A stretch of DNA of 33,306 nt from the NCBI GenBank assembly GCA_030656195.1, contig JAUSOJ010000250.1, positions 1 to 33,306 on the forward strand, read 5' to 3'. Source of the DNA: Lutibacter sp. (GTDB lineage Bacteria > Bacteroidota > Bacteroidia > Flavobacteriales > Flavobacteriaceae). This document shows positions 1 through 8,966 of the stretch, piece by piece. Under the pieces are notes generated by a model. It had not been told where the DNA came from, did not search any database, and saw nothing but the letters and a program-made list of their open reading frames with translations. The number at the start of each line of letters is the position of its first letter. Position 1 is the stretch's first letter. The position numbers and the translations under genes are program-made.

Positions 1-1
1 G

Positions 2-1381
2 CCAAGCGCAAGTGTATCTGCGGCGACAACAGTGTTAACCTGCGTCACAGAGTCTATCACTCTTACTGCAACAGCAACAGTTCAAGGGACAGCAAGTTAC
101 TTATGGAGCACAGGAGCTACCACAGCAAGTATCGCCGTAACAACTCCAGGCAGCTATTCAGTAACAGTTACAGATAGCGAAAATGGATGCAGCGTAACTT
201 CGGATGCTGTGACAATCACCCAGGATATTACAGCACCAAGCGTAAATGTTTCGGCAGCGAACACAGAGTTAAATTGTAACACAGCAAGCATCACCCTTAC
301 TGCAACAGCAACAGTTCAGGGAACAGCAATTTACTTATGGAGCACAGGAGCCACCACAGCAAGTATTTCAGTAACAACTCCAGGAAGTTATTCAGTAACA
401 GTAACAGACAGTGATAACGGTTGTAGCGTAACATCAGAAAGTGTTACAATCACCCAAGATATTACAGCGCCAAGCGCAAGTGTATCTGCGGCGACAACAG
501 TGTTAACCTGCGTCACAGAGTCTATCACTCTTACTGCAACAGCAACAGTTCAAGGGACAGCAAGTTACTTATGGAGCACAGGAGCTACCACAGCGAGTAT
601 CGCCGTAACAACTCCTGGAAGCTATACAGTAACAGTAACGGACAATTCGAACGGATGCAGCATAACATCAGAAAGTGTTACAATCACCCAAGAAATTACA
701 GCGCCAAACGTTAGTATTTCGGCAGTAACCACCATACTCACTTGTAACATCCAAAGCATTGCTTTGACAGCAGCGGCAGAAGGGGCAGCAAGTTATTTAT
801 GGAGCACTGGAGCAACAACGGCGAGCATTAATGTAACAGCGGCCGGAACTTATACAGTAACGGTAACAGGATCAAACGGATGTTCAGCTACAGCAACAGT
901 GACAATCACAGGAAACTCTGCACAACCATCAGTTGTGATCACAGGAAATGCTGTATTGACTTGCACAACGCAAAGCGCTACTTTAGTTGCGGCAGCAACG
1001 GTATCAGGAACAGCGAGTTACCTTTGGAATACAGGAGCCACAACAGCTACAATTTCGGTAACCGCACCAGGGGAATATTCAGTGACAGTGACCGACAGCA
1101 GTAATGGCTGTTCAGTTACCCAATCAGTGACCGTGGCACAAAACATCACGCCACCGGCAGTGAACATAAGCGGACCAACAACGTTGACCTGTAATACAAC
1201 AAGTGTAACATTAAATGCTTCAGGTTCAACAGTACAGGGAACGGCAAGTTATTTATGGAATACCGGAGCAACAACCGCTTCCCTAGTAGTTAGCCAGGCA
1301 GGAGTATACACGGTGGTTGTAACAGACAGCGGAAATGGATGTTCGGGCACAATGAGCGTAACGGTTACAGAGAATTATGTA
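2..1381 (+). repeat. Six tandem Ig-like coding repeats, about 222-234 bp each
   Basis: Tandem in-frame repeats within the adhesin. Units 1, 2 and 3 are exactly 234 bp, while units 4-6 are 222-228 bp and more diverged. Units 1 and 3 are nearly identical over nt 1-157 versus 469-625, with a single mismatch seen (nt 127 versus 595). Unit 2 differs more, so the recent copying acted between alternate units or on a two-unit block. The array continues beyond the left edge of the window. Confidence 0.9.
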
Positions 1382-1957
1382 GCTGCAGCAATCACAGGCG
1401 GTTCAAGAGCACTATGTATATTAGACGCAAGCTTAGATTTGATTACCTTATTGCCAACCGGCTATGTTACCGGTGGTACTTGGGCCGACAAGATGAACAG
1501 CGGCGGCTTAACAGGAAGTAGTTTTAATCCATCCATAGTGAATCTGGGAGATTATGAGTTTACTTATACAGAGCCTGGCAACTGCGGCAGAATTATTACA
1601 GTATTCGTAAATGTTAATGATGACTGTGTGGTATTGGCCTGTTCAACTCCTGAGGATATTTCTAAAGTTGTAACACCAAACGGAGATGGTATAAATGACG
1701 TATTTAGTGTAGGTGATGTTTCAGGTAATAATACTTGTAAGTATATAGTTAAAATATTCAATCGTTGGGGCAAAATGGTTTATCATTCAGACAATTATTT
1801 GAATAACTGGGCAGGGAAACATGACGGTTCGGGAATGCAAATAGGGTCCAACACAGAATTGCCTACAGGAACTTACTATTATATTGTTAATATAATTGAT
1901 ACTGGCGGTAGTTCTTTAAAACCAATAACAGGATATATTTATTTAGGCACTCATTAA
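2..1957 (+). CDS. T9SS type-B sorting domain repeat adhesin (5' end outside window)
   Basis: A secreted, probably cell-surface repeat protein. The frame is open to the window edge, so the first listed Met (nt 32) is internal and the true start lies upstream. Six Ig-like repeats of about 74-78 residues lie at nt 2-235, 236-469, 470-703, 704-925, 926-1153 and 1154-1381. Each carries a conserved cysteine pair (LTC or LNC early, NGC late) and a SYLW[SN]TGATTA core, which suggests a disulphide-closed beta sandwich. After a linker comes a gliding-motility-associated C-terminal (CHU_C, type-B) domain with VVTPNGDGINDVF, FNRWGKMVY and LPTGTYYY, ending GYIYLGTH. In known systems this domain directs export through the type IX secretion system and needs a SprF-like partner, which is the next gene, 13 nt downstream. 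The repeat region is visibly richer in GC than the rest of the window. The ligand is unknown. The class is confident; a role in adhesion is inferred. Confidence 0.9.
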   Translation, partial: PSASVSAATTVLTCVTESITLTATATVQGTASYLWSTGATTASIAVTTPGSYSVTVTDSENGCSVTSDAVTITQDITAPSVNVSAANTELNCNTASITLTATATVQGTAIYLWSTGATTASISVTTPGSYSVTVTDSDNGCSVTSESVTITQDITAPSASVSAATTVLTCVTESITLTATATVQGTASYLWSTGATTASIAVTTPGSYTVTVTDNSNGCSITSESVTITQEITAPNVSISAVTTILTCNIQSIALTAAAEGAASYLWSTGATTASINVTAAGTYTVTVTGSNGCSATATVTITGNSAQPSVVITGNAVLTCTTQSATLVAAATVSGTASYLWNTGATTATISVTAPGEYSVTVTDSSNGCSVTQSVTVAQNITPPAVNISGPTTLTCNTTSVTLNASGSTVQGTASYLWNTGATTASLVVSQAGVYTVVVTDSGNGCSGTMSVTVTENYVAAAITGGSRALCILDASLDLITLLPTGYVTGGTWADKMNSGGLTGSSFNPSIVNLGDYEFTYTEPGNCGRIITVFVNVNDDCVVLACSTPEDISKVVTPNGDGINDVFSVGDVSGNNTCKYIVKIFNRWGKMVYHSDNYLNNWAGKHDGSGMQIGSNTELPTGTYYYIVNIIDTGGSSLKPITGYIYLGTH

Positions 1958-1970
1958 TAAAAATAACACT

Positions 1971-2894
1971 ATGAAACGTATAATTTCAATAATAGTATTG
2001 CTGATCGCAGGCTTTGAATATTCAAACGCCCAGCAACTACCGCAGTTTACCCAATATATGTACAATACAATAGCCATTAATCCGGCCTATGCCGGGAGCA
2101 GGGATGCGTTGAGTATTGTTGCATTAAACAGGAACCAGTGGGCAGGATTTGACGGAGGGCCACAAACACAAACACTCTCCATACATTCCCCGCTGAGAAA
2201 CGAGAAAATAGGATTAGGGTTGTCCTTGATAAATGATAAAGCAGGTTATGAAAACTTCACCTATGTATACGGAGATTTCTCCTATACCATTCAGGCGAGT
2301 GAGACTGTAGACATCAGTTTTGGTTTAAAAGCCGGGATGACCTATTATAAATTGGCGGATGAATTGTACAATGCCACTGAAGTAAACCAAGACACCTATT
2401 TTGACGAACGATTAAACAGATGGAATGAGAATTTTGGCGTCGGGATTTTATTTCACAGCGAAAGATGGTATTTAGGGCTTTCAACGCCAAAAATCATCAA
2501 CCACGACTTGAACAACAAGACCGAGTTTAAAGCTTTGGAAAGAGTTCATTATTACGCAATAGGAGGCTATGTTGTTGACTTAAGTGAAAGCCTAAAATTT
2601 AAACCATCCTTTATGGTAAAACACACAGATGGCGTTCCGCTTTCAACCGATTTAACGGCAAACTTTCTTTTTAATGAAAGGTTTTGGCTGGGCGGTTCCT
2701 ATAGGATGAACGGCAAGCAGGAAGCCATAGGCGCGCTTGTGGACTTTCAAGTTACAGACCAGTTTAGGGTTGGTTATACCTATGAAATTCCGACAGGGGA
2801 GATTCGTCCTTATACCAACGGATCTCACGAGATATTGTTGATGTATGAATTTAAATTTATGAAAAACAAACAAAAATCTCCGAGATATTTCTAA
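1971..2894 (+). CDS. PorP/SprF family type IX secretion outer-membrane protein
   Basis: A 307-residue member of the PorP/SprF family, predicted outer-membrane beta-barrel proteins. Members of this family are needed to secrete or anchor T9SS substrates with type-B C-terminal domains; SprF does this for SprB in Flavobacterium johnsoniae. Residues 1-20 form a signal peptide ending SNAQ. The family hallmark follows directly: QLPQFTQYMYN and INPAYAGSRD, then NQWAGFDG. The rest alternates in barrel-like strands and ends with an aromatic-rich strand (LLMYEFKF). The gene follows the adhesin by 13 nt and precedes the OmpA gene by 10 nt, a typical adhesin-SprF-OmpA cassette. The specific partner is therefore inferred to be the upstream adhesin. 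Confidence 0.9.
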   Translation: MKRIISIIVLLIAGFEYSNAQQLPQFTQYMYNTIAINPAYAGSRDALSIVALNRNQWAGFDGGPQTQTLSIHSPLRNEKIGLGLSLINDKAGYENFTYVYGDFSYTIQASETVDISFGLKAGMTYYKLADELYNATEVNQDTYFDERLNRWNENFGVGILFHSERWYLGLSTPKIINHDLNNKTEFKALERVHYYAIGGYVVDLSESLKFKPSFMVKHTDGVPLSTDLTANFLFNERFWLGGSYRMNGKQEAIGALVDFQVTDQFRVGYTYEIPTGEIRPYTNGSHEILLMYEFKFMKNKQKSPRYF

Positions 2895-2913
2895 CCAAAT
2901 AAAGATGAATATT

Positions 2914-4833
2914 ATGAAAAATATAAAACTTTTATGTATTGCTTTTGTTTTGATAAGCACATCAACATTTGGTCAGACAGCAAGACAAAAGAAAGCGGAA
3001 AGACAATTCAATGACTTTTCGTTTGTAAAGGCAATTGATACCTATGAAAAACTCGTGGACACGAGCTTTAACAAATATTACGCAATGCGGCAATTGGGCG
3101 ATGCTTATATTATGCTTCGCCAGCCGGAAAAAGCTTTGCCAATTTATGAGAAAGTGGTTCAGCAGCCAAATGTTCCGTCGGAATATTATTTTTACTATGC
3201 GCAGACCTTAAGGGCCAACGGACAGTATGAAGCATCAAAAGAGTGGATGAAAAAATACAGTGACGCCGGCAACCAAGAAGACACGCGGGTTAAGCGGTTC
3301 TTTGAGAATGAGGATCTGGCAAGCGGCATCTTTAATGCAAGAGAGAAGAACTTCCTAAAAAAAGTAAACTTCAACAGCAAATACAACGATTTTGGCGCAG
3401 TTATACTAAACGACCAGATAATGTTCACTTCCTCAAGTGATGAAGGTGTTTCGGTAAAAAGATTGTACGCCTGGGACGGACAGCCACTGTTGGATATGTA
3501 CCAGACCCCAATTGAAGGCGCTTCAACAGCAAACACCAAAAAACTGGAAGGCGATGTGAATACGATTCACCACGACGGACCCGCAACCTTTAACGCTGAA
3601 GGCACGAAAATGTACTTTTCGAGAAACAATTATCACGACGGCAAGAAAATCACAAACAGCAAAGGTGTGATGCTAATGGGTATCTACAGTGCCGATTTGG
3701 TTAACGGTAAATGGACCAACGTAAAACCGTCCAACCTTAACAATGCCAACTATATTGTTTACCACCCATCGTTAAGCCAGGACGGCAAGAAATTGTATTT
3801 TTCTTCCGATATGCCCGGTGGCTTTGGAGGCACCGATATTTATGTGAGCGATGTTAATCCTGATGGTTCTTTGGGAACTCCAAAAAATTTAGGGAATATT
3901 GTGAACACCGAAGGCAACGAATCATTCCCGTTCATACATTCAGCAGAAGGAACCTTGTTTTTCTCTTCCGATGATCACGTGGGCGCAGGGCTTTTAGACA
4001 TATTTGCTGCCGTTAAAGACCAGAATGACAACATTGTGAACGTGATTAATTTGGGCGAGCCAATCAACAGTGAAAAAGATGATTTTGCCTATTATTTGTC
4101 ACCAGACGGACTAAACGGATATATTTCTTCCAACAGGGACGGTGGCATGGGCGGCGATGACATCTATGCCTTTACCAGAATTCCGCCGCTGACTTTGAAA
4201 GGACGTATTTTTGACGCCATCAATGGAGAACCGGTCGCCGGCGCAAAAGTGATTTTGGCGCGTAAAAACGGAGAAGAAATTGCCTACTTCATCACGGAAG
4301 CAGACGGCGCTTACGAACATTTGATAGACAGAGACAAAGAATTTGTGCTGAAAGGATCCAAAGCAAAATACCAGGACGTGCAAAAAGAATTCAATTCTTT
4401 TGGACTTGAAAAAGAAAGAGAACTGATTGTCGACTTAAATATTCCAATGTCGCCGATAGAGGACGTGGTTATTTTGGCTGATTTAGAAACAATTTATTTT
4501 GATTTGGATAAATCCAACATCAGGCCAGATGCTGCCGTTGAACTTGACAAGGTGGTAGCTCTTATGAAAAGATATCCTGGAATGGAAATCAGGCTGGAAT
4601 CACACACCGACAGTAGGGCAGACGACAATTATAACATGAAACTGTCCAACAGAAGAGCAAAATCCACCTACAATTACATCATCTCAAAAGGTATTGATGC
4701 CAAGAGAATCCCAAAATATGAAGGATTTGGTGAAAGCCAGTTGGTTAATAAATGTTCAAACGGCGTAAAATGCTCTGATGAAGAGCACCAGTTAAACAGA
4801 AGAACGGAATTCATCATCCTAAAAATGAAATAA
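2914..4833 (+). CDS. OmpA family protein with TPR, PD40-like repeats and regulatory-like domain
   Basis: An envelope protein that should tie the outer membrane to peptidoglycan, found next to SprF-type genes in gliding bacteria. The track start at 2905 reads MNIMKNIK. I prefer the second Met at 2914, because a clean signal peptide (ending STFGQ) begins there. In order: TPR-like helices (about residues 20-115, with DAYIMLRQPEKALPIYEK), WD40-like PD40 beta-propeller repeats (about 155-430, with KMYFSRN, KLYFSSD, TLFFSSD and GYISSNRDGG), a carboxypeptidase-regulatory-like beta sandwich (about 430-500, starting LKGRIFDAINGEPVAGA) and a C-terminal OmpA domain (about 525-640, with IYFDLDKSNIRPDA and NRRAKSTYNYI). 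It is the last gene of the cassette. The precise role, whether gliding, secretion or anchoring, cannot be assigned. Confidence 0.9.
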   Translation: MKNIKLLCIAFVLISTSTFGQTARQKKAERQFNDFSFVKAIDTYEKLVDTSFNKYYAMRQLGDAYIMLRQPEKALPIYEKVVQQPNVPSEYYFYYAQTLRANGQYEASKEWMKKYSDAGNQEDTRVKRFFENEDLASGIFNAREKNFLKKVNFNSKYNDFGAVILNDQIMFTSSSDEGVSVKRLYAWDGQPLLDMYQTPIEGASTANTKKLEGDVNTIHHDGPATFNAEGTKMYFSRNNYHDGKKITNSKGVMLMGIYSADLVNGKWTNVKPSNLNNANYIVYHPSLSQDGKKLYFSSDMPGGFGGTDIYVSDVNPDGSLGTPKNLGNIVNTEGNESFPFIHSAEGTLFFSSDDHVGAGLLDIFAAVKDQNDNIVNVINLGEPINSEKDDFAYYLSPDGLNGYISSNRDGGMGGDDIYAFTRIPPLTLKGRIFDAINGEPVAGAKVILARKNGEEIAYFITEADGAYEHLIDRDKEFVLKGSKAKYQDVQKEFNSFGLEKERELIVDLNIPMSPIEDVVILADLETIYFDLDKSNIRPDAAVELDKVVALMKRYPGMEIRLESHTDSRADDNYNMKLSNRRAKSTYNYIISKGIDAKRIPKYEGFGESQLVNKCSNGVKCSDEEHQLNRRTEFIILKMK

Positions 4834-4847
4834 AAATAATGAAATAG

Positions 4848-4926
4848 CAGTCGTAACATCTATAATACTCTTGATAATACTACCGTTGTGGGGACGACAA
4901 TTTCTCAAGATATTGGTTACGGCTGC
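4848..4926. repeat. Imperfect palindrome downstream of the OmpA gene
   Basis: The outer arms GCAGTCGTAAC (4848-4858) and GTTACGGCTGC (4916-4926) pair over 11 bp with one wobble. The inside continues as an imperfect inverted repeat, for example ACTCTTGAT against the complement of CTCAAGATA, around a centre near 4888. It lies between the OmpA stop codon and a perfect terminator hairpin. It could be an extended 3' structure or the relic of a small palindromic repeat element. No open reading frame is seen here. Confidence 0.55.
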
Positions 4927-4950
4927 TTCTTTTATTGAATATTATTATAA

Positions 4951-4986
4951 CAAACAGCGCTTTTTCAATTGAAAAAGCGCTGTTTG
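4951..4986. terminator. Bidirectional terminator between the OmpA and M3 peptidase genes
   Basis: A perfect 16-bp stem, CAAACAGCGCTTTTTC paired with its exact complement, closed by the loop AATT. It lies between two convergent genes and so can serve both strands. The T-tract is short on each side, but the stem is very stable and ends in AT-rich sequence. Confidence 0.85.
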
Positions 4987-5010
4987 TATTTAGGTGTTAA
5001 ACGATTTTGT

Positions 5011-7041
5011 TTATTTCAGCAATCCCGCTCTTTTTAATAAAGCGGTGTTATTTGGTTTTTTACCTCTAAAATTTACATACAATTGCATAGGTTTGTCGGT
5101 CCCGCCTTTTGACAATACATTTTCTTTGAATTTTTGTGCGGTAGATTTGTCAAAAATTCCATTTTCCAAAAAGTAAGCAAACGCATCTGCATCTAAAACT
5201 TCAGCCCATTTGTAAGAATAATAACCGGATGAATAACCGCCCTGAAAAATATGCGAAAAAGAAGTGCTCATACAGTTCTCTTTGATTTCAGGAAATAATT
5301 GGGTGTTTTTAAAAGACAAAGTTTCAAATTCCTTGACGTCTTTTATTTCTGAAGGATCTTTTGCGTGATAATTCATATCCAACATTCCCAAACTCAATTG
5401 TCGTAAAGTTTGCATTCCTTCTAAAAAATTGGAGGATTGTTTAATTTTATCAATCAATTCCATCGGAATTGGCTCATTGGTTTCATAATGTTTTGCGAAC
5501 AAATTCAATGCATCTTTTTCATAACACCAATTTTCTAACAGTTGGCTTGGCAGTTCCACAAAATCCCAATATACGTTTGTGCCAGATAAGCTTGGGTAGG
5601 TGGTGTTTGCCAACATTCCGTGCAAGGCGTGTCCAAATTCATGAAACAAGGTGGTCACTTCATTAAAAGTCAATAAAGAAGGCTTGGTTTCCGTAGGTTT
5701 GGTAAAATTGCAAACAATTGAAATGTGCGGTCTGGAGTTTTCGCCGTCTTTCACCCACTGGCTTTTAAAAGAAGTCATCCACGCACCGTCGCGTTTTCCT
5801 TTTCTCGGGAAAAAATCGGCATATAAAATGGCGATGAAATTACCTGAAGTATCATTTACTTTGAAGGTTTTAACATCTTCATGATATTTATCGACAGTAT
5901 AAATTTCCTCAAAAACCAAGTCGTATAATTTGTTGGAGACTGTAAATACGCCTTCAATAACATTTTGCAATTTGAAATAAGGTTTTAACTGTTCTTCTTC
6001 CAAATCGAACAATGCCTTTTTTAATTTTTCCGAATAATAGGCGCTGTCCCATTTTTGAAGTTTTTTAATGCCGTCTTTTTTCGCAAAATCCGACAGGTTT
6101 TTAAACTCTGCTTCTGCAGCAGGTTTTGCTTTTACCAGCAGGTCTTCCAAAAAGTCATTGACGATTTTTGGATTTTCGGCCATTCGCTCTTCCAAAACAA
6201 AGTGTGAATGCGTTTTATAGCCCAATAAATTGGCTCTTTTATGACGAAGTTTTACAATGTTCAATAAAGTTTTCTGGTTGTCATTTTCATTGTTCCTGAA
6301 GGCTTTTGCGCCAAAGGCCACAGCCATTTTTTTTCTTAGATTTCTATCATCCGCATAGGTCATAAATGGAATGTAACTCGGATAATCCAAGCTAAATACC
6401 CAGCCTTCCTTGTTTTTTTCTTTCGCTGCCAATTGCGCAGCTTCAATGGTGTTTTCTGGCAAACCCTTTAAATCATTTTCATCGGTCAAATGAAGTTCAA
6501 AATCATTTCCTTCGGCCAAAACATGCTCTCCAAAATTCAATTTTAATTTGGAAAGTTCCATATCAATTTTTCGCAGCTTTATTTTGTCATTCTCATTTAA
6601 ATTAGCGCCGTTTCTGACAAAACTTTTATAAGATTTGGTTAATAAAGTATCTTGCTCTTTGGTTAAATTAAGTGAATCTTTTTCCTCATAAATTTGCTTA
6701 ACCCTTCTAAACAATGGCTCATTCAATTTAACGTCATTGGAGAATTCAGAAAGTATTGGTGATATTTCTTGGGCAATTTTTTGAATTTCTTCACTGGTTT
6801 CGGCAGAATTTAGATTGAAAAAGATACTGGAAATACGGTCTAATTTTTCTCCGCCAAATTCCAAGGCTTCCATGGTGTTTTCAAAAGTGGTCGCTGCGTT
6901 GTTGTTTGTGATGGCATCAATTTCAGCTTTTGCCAGTTGAATGCCTTCAATAAATGCAGGTTTAAAATGCTTATTTTTAATTTTCGAAAATGGCGCTGTT
7001 GAAAATGGGGTATTAAAATCAGCTAATAATGGATTGCTCAT
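5011..7041 (-). CDS. M3 family zinc metallopeptidase (oligopeptidase A / dipeptidyl carboxypeptidase type)
   Basis: A 676-residue cytoplasmic thimet-type oligopeptidase that degrades short peptides. The zinc site HEFGHALH lies at about residues 466-473 within TLFHEFGHALHGML. The third ligand is the glutamate of the following DFVELPSQ helix, about 25 residues on. Length and layout, with a long helical N-terminal half and a catalytic C-terminal half, match the Dcp/PrlC group (about 680 residues). No signal peptide is visible, which argues against a periplasmic Dcp. The C-terminus has the common YVNFRGKKPN motif. It lies 41 nt downstream of purE on the same strand and is probably the last gene of a purK-purE-peptidase operon, with no obvious functional link. 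Dcp and PrlC cannot be separated by eye. Confidence 0.93.
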   Translation of the reverse strand: MSNPLLADFNTPFSTAPFSKIKNKHFKPAFIEGIQLAKAEIDAITNNNAATTFENTMEALEFGGEKLDRISSIFFNLNSAETSEEIQKIAQEISPILSEFSNDVKLNEPLFRRVKQIYEEKDSLNLTKEQDTLLTKSYKSFVRNGANLNENDKIKLRKIDMELSKLKLNFGEHVLAEGNDFELHLTDENDLKGLPENTIEAAQLAAKEKNKEGWVFSLDYPSYIPFMTYADDRNLRKKMAVAFGAKAFRNNENDNQKTLLNIVKLRHKRANLLGYKTHSHFVLEERMAENPKIVNDFLEDLLVKAKPAAEAEFKNLSDFAKKDGIKKLQKWDSAYYSEKLKKALFDLEEEQLKPYFKLQNVIEGVFTVSNKLYDLVFEEIYTVDKYHEDVKTFKVNDTSGNFIAILYADFFPRKGKRDGAWMTSFKSQWVKDGENSRPHISIVCNFTKPTETKPSLLTFNEVTTLFHEFGHALHGMLANTTYPSLSGTNVYWDFVELPSQLLENWCYEKDALNLFAKHYETNEPIPMELIDKIKQSSNFLEGMQTLRQLSLGMLDMNYHAKDPSEIKDVKEFETLSFKNTQLFPEIKENCMSTSFSHIFQGGYSSGYYSYKWAEVLDADAFAYFLENGIFDKSTAQKFKENVLSKGGTDKPMQLYVNFRGKKPNNTALLKRAGLLK

Positions 7042-7082
7042 TATAAAATGTTGAAAGGTTGAATATTTTTTTAAAACGAAAC

Positions 7083-7577
7083 TTAAATCTTTTTATTTTT
7101 TAGTTCCTCTGAGGCTTTATAAACTTTAGCTTTTAAGGCTTCTTTGTAAAGAATAATTTTATCCAGCACTTTTTTGTCGGAACTGCCAATAATTTGTGCG
7201 GCCAAAATACCGGCATTTTCAGCGCCGTCTAAAGCAACGGTTGCTACGGGAACACCGCTTGGCATTTGAAGAATTGACAGCACAGAATCCCAGCCATCGA
7301 TGGAGTTTCTCGATTTTATTGGAACACCAATAACGGGTAACGGACTCATAGAAGCTACCATGCCCGGTAAATGCGCAGCACCGCCGGCACCGGCAATAAT
7401 CACCGAAATTCCACGGGTATGTGCGTTTTTTGCGTAGTCAAAAAGCTTTTCAGGCGTTCGGTGGGCGGAAACAATATCCACTTCAGTTTCAATGTTAAAA
7501 CTTTGTAAAATAGCGATAGCCAGTTGCATAATTGGAAGATCTGAACTGCTTCCCATAATAATTCCTACTTTGCTCAT
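7083..7577 (-). CDS. purE: N5-carboxyaminoimidazole ribonucleotide mutase (PurE class I)
   Basis: PurE converts N5-CAIR to CAIR in de novo purine synthesis, acting on the product of PurK. The 164-residue protein has all class I signatures: MGSSSDLP at residues 8-15, SAHRTP at about 38-43, the GAGGAAHLPGM loop at about 62-72 and MPSGVPVATVA at about 104-114. The catalytic histidine of SAHRTP is present. Class I identity fits the purK gene immediately upstream (63 nt gap), since class II PurE enzymes do not need PurK. The tail KASEELKNKKI is an unremarkable basic extension. Confidence 0.97.
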   Translation of the reverse strand: MSKVGIIMGSSSDLPIMQLAIAILQSFNIETEVDIVSAHRTPEKLFDYAKNAHTRGISVIIAGAGGAAHLPGMVASMSPLPVIGVPIKSRNSIDGWDSVLSILQMPSGVPVATVALDGAENAGILAAQIIGSSDKKVLDKIILYKEALKAKVYKASEELKNKKI

Positions 7578-7640
7578 TTTGTTGAAAATTTAAAAATTAA
7601 AAGACTGAAAATTGAAAACCCACAAATCAAATTCCTATGA

Positions 7641-8786
7641 TTACTTGCTAATTACCCTAATGGTGTTTTTAACTTCTTCCGCAATTTTACGCGCTTCGGT
7701 TAAATTGTTGTTCACAATGGTTACGTGGCCCATTTTTCTGAAAGGCCGTGTTTGTTTTTTGCCGTAAATATGAGGCGTTACGCCTTTCATTTCAAGAATT
7801 TTTTCTATATTTTGATAAATCACATCACCCGAAAAACCTTCTTCACCCACCAAATTTACCATAATTCCGGCAACTTTGCTGTCGGTATTCCCCAAAGGAA
7901 GGTTTAAAATACTTCGCAAGTGTTGCTCAAACTGATTTGTGTAAGATGCTTCAATGCTGTAATGGCCGCTGTTGTGTGTGCGTGGTGCCACTTCATTTAC
8001 CAAAATTTCGTCATCTTCCGTTTGAAAAAACTCCACGGCCAACAAGCCAATGTGCTCAAAAGCTTCCGCAACGTGTAAGGCAATTTTTGTGGCTTTTTTA
8101 GCGACTTCTTCAGAAATTCTGGCCGGACAAATGACGTATTCCACTTGGTTTGCTTCAGGATGGAATTCCATTTCAACAACAGGATATGTTTTTATTTCTC
8201 CGTTTTTATTTCTGGCAACAATGACAGCCAATTCATTTTTAAACGGAATTAAATCTTCTGTGATCGACTCATTATCAGGCAATGAATTTAAATCAGCAAC
8301 ATTTCTAACGATTTTAACGCCAGTGCCGTCATAGCCAAATTGCGCCGATTTCCAAACAAAAGGATGATTTAAGCCTTCTTTTTTTAACGCTTGCAGCGAC
8401 GAAAATCGTTTATGTGCAGCTGTTGGGATGTTATTTTCTTTGAAAAAATCTTTTTGTTTTCCTTTATGCTGAATAATTTGTAAAATGCTTGGCTGCGGAT
8501 AAATAGCCAGACCTTCTTTTTCAAGTTTTAGAAGCGCCTCAATATTTACGTGTTCAATTTCAATGGTTAACAAATCCACTTTTTTGCCGAAGTTGTAAAC
8601 GGTATCAAAATCCATTAAACTTCCCTGGTGAAATTCGTTGCAAATTTGTGCGCAGGGTGCGTCGCTAGCTGCGTCTAAAATACAGGTGTAAATATCGAAT
8701 TTTTGAGTTTCGGCCAACAACATTTTCCCTAATTGTCCGCCTCCCAAAACACCCAATCTAAAATTTGATGAGAAATAATTTTTCAC
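7641..8786 (-). CDS. purK: 5-(carboxyamino)imidazole ribonucleotide synthase
   Basis: PurK is an ATP-grasp enzyme that carboxylates aminoimidazole ribonucleotide with ATP and bicarbonate, giving N5-CAIR for PurE. The 381-residue protein starts with the typical FRLGVLGGGQLGKML nucleotide-fold segment. It continues with ATP-grasp motifs: FVWKSAQFGYDGTGV, GLLAVEFF and the metal-binding NEVAPRTHNSGHYSIEA. The start codon is GTG (8784-8786). A Met-Lys-Asn-Tyr-Phe start is common for this family, and a good -7 promoter box sits about 17 nt upstream, leaving only a short leader. It is the first gene of the likely purK-purE-peptidase operon. Confidence 0.97.
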   Translation of the reverse strand: MKNYFSSNFRLGVLGGGQLGKMLLAETQKFDIYTCILDAASDAPCAQICNEFHQGSLMDFDTVYNFGKKVDLLTIEIEHVNIEALLKLEKEGLAIYPQPSILQIIQHKGKQKDFFKENNIPTAAHKRFSSLQALKKEGLNHPFVWKSAQFGYDGTGVKIVRNVADLNSLPDNESITEDLIPFKNELAVIVARNKNGEIKTYPVVEMEFHPEANQVEYVICPARISEEVAKKATKIALHVAEAFEHIGLLAVEFFQTEDDEILVNEVAPRTHNSGHYSIEASYTNQFEQHLRSILNLPLGNTDSKVAGIMVNLVGEEGFSGDVIYQNIEKILEMKGVTPHIYGKKQTRPFRKMGHVTIVNNNLTEARKIAEEVKNTIRVISK

Positions 8787-8802
8787 TTTTATAGGTTTGC
8801 CA

Positions 8803-8810
8803 CAAAAATA
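8803..8810 (-). promoter_or_regulatory. -7 promoter element of purK
   Basis: TATTTTTG on the minus strand matches the Bacteroidota TAnnTTTG -7 box and lies 17 nt upstream of the GTG start. No clear TTG -33 box is seen at the usual spacing, so the call is moderate. Confidence 0.55.
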
Positions 8811-8966
8811 CCAATCTGTTTTTAATAAAGATTGCTAAATTTTAATAATTGCAACAATTTATAAAGTTTAAATGAAAATTATGAATGATTAGGTAATTAT
8901 TGGGTTAGTGATTACTTCACCCCATTTTATTTTCATATGAGTTCAGTGAACCATGTTTGAAGTGAA

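Noticed and set aside
2-1381. CRISPR-like repetition at the start of the window
   Set aside because: The repeats are in-frame protein-coding units of 222-234 bp, not short repeats with unique spacers.
8050-8334. A 94-residue plus-strand ORF opposite purK
   Set aside because: Antisense shadow of a confidently identified gene, with no motif or start signal.
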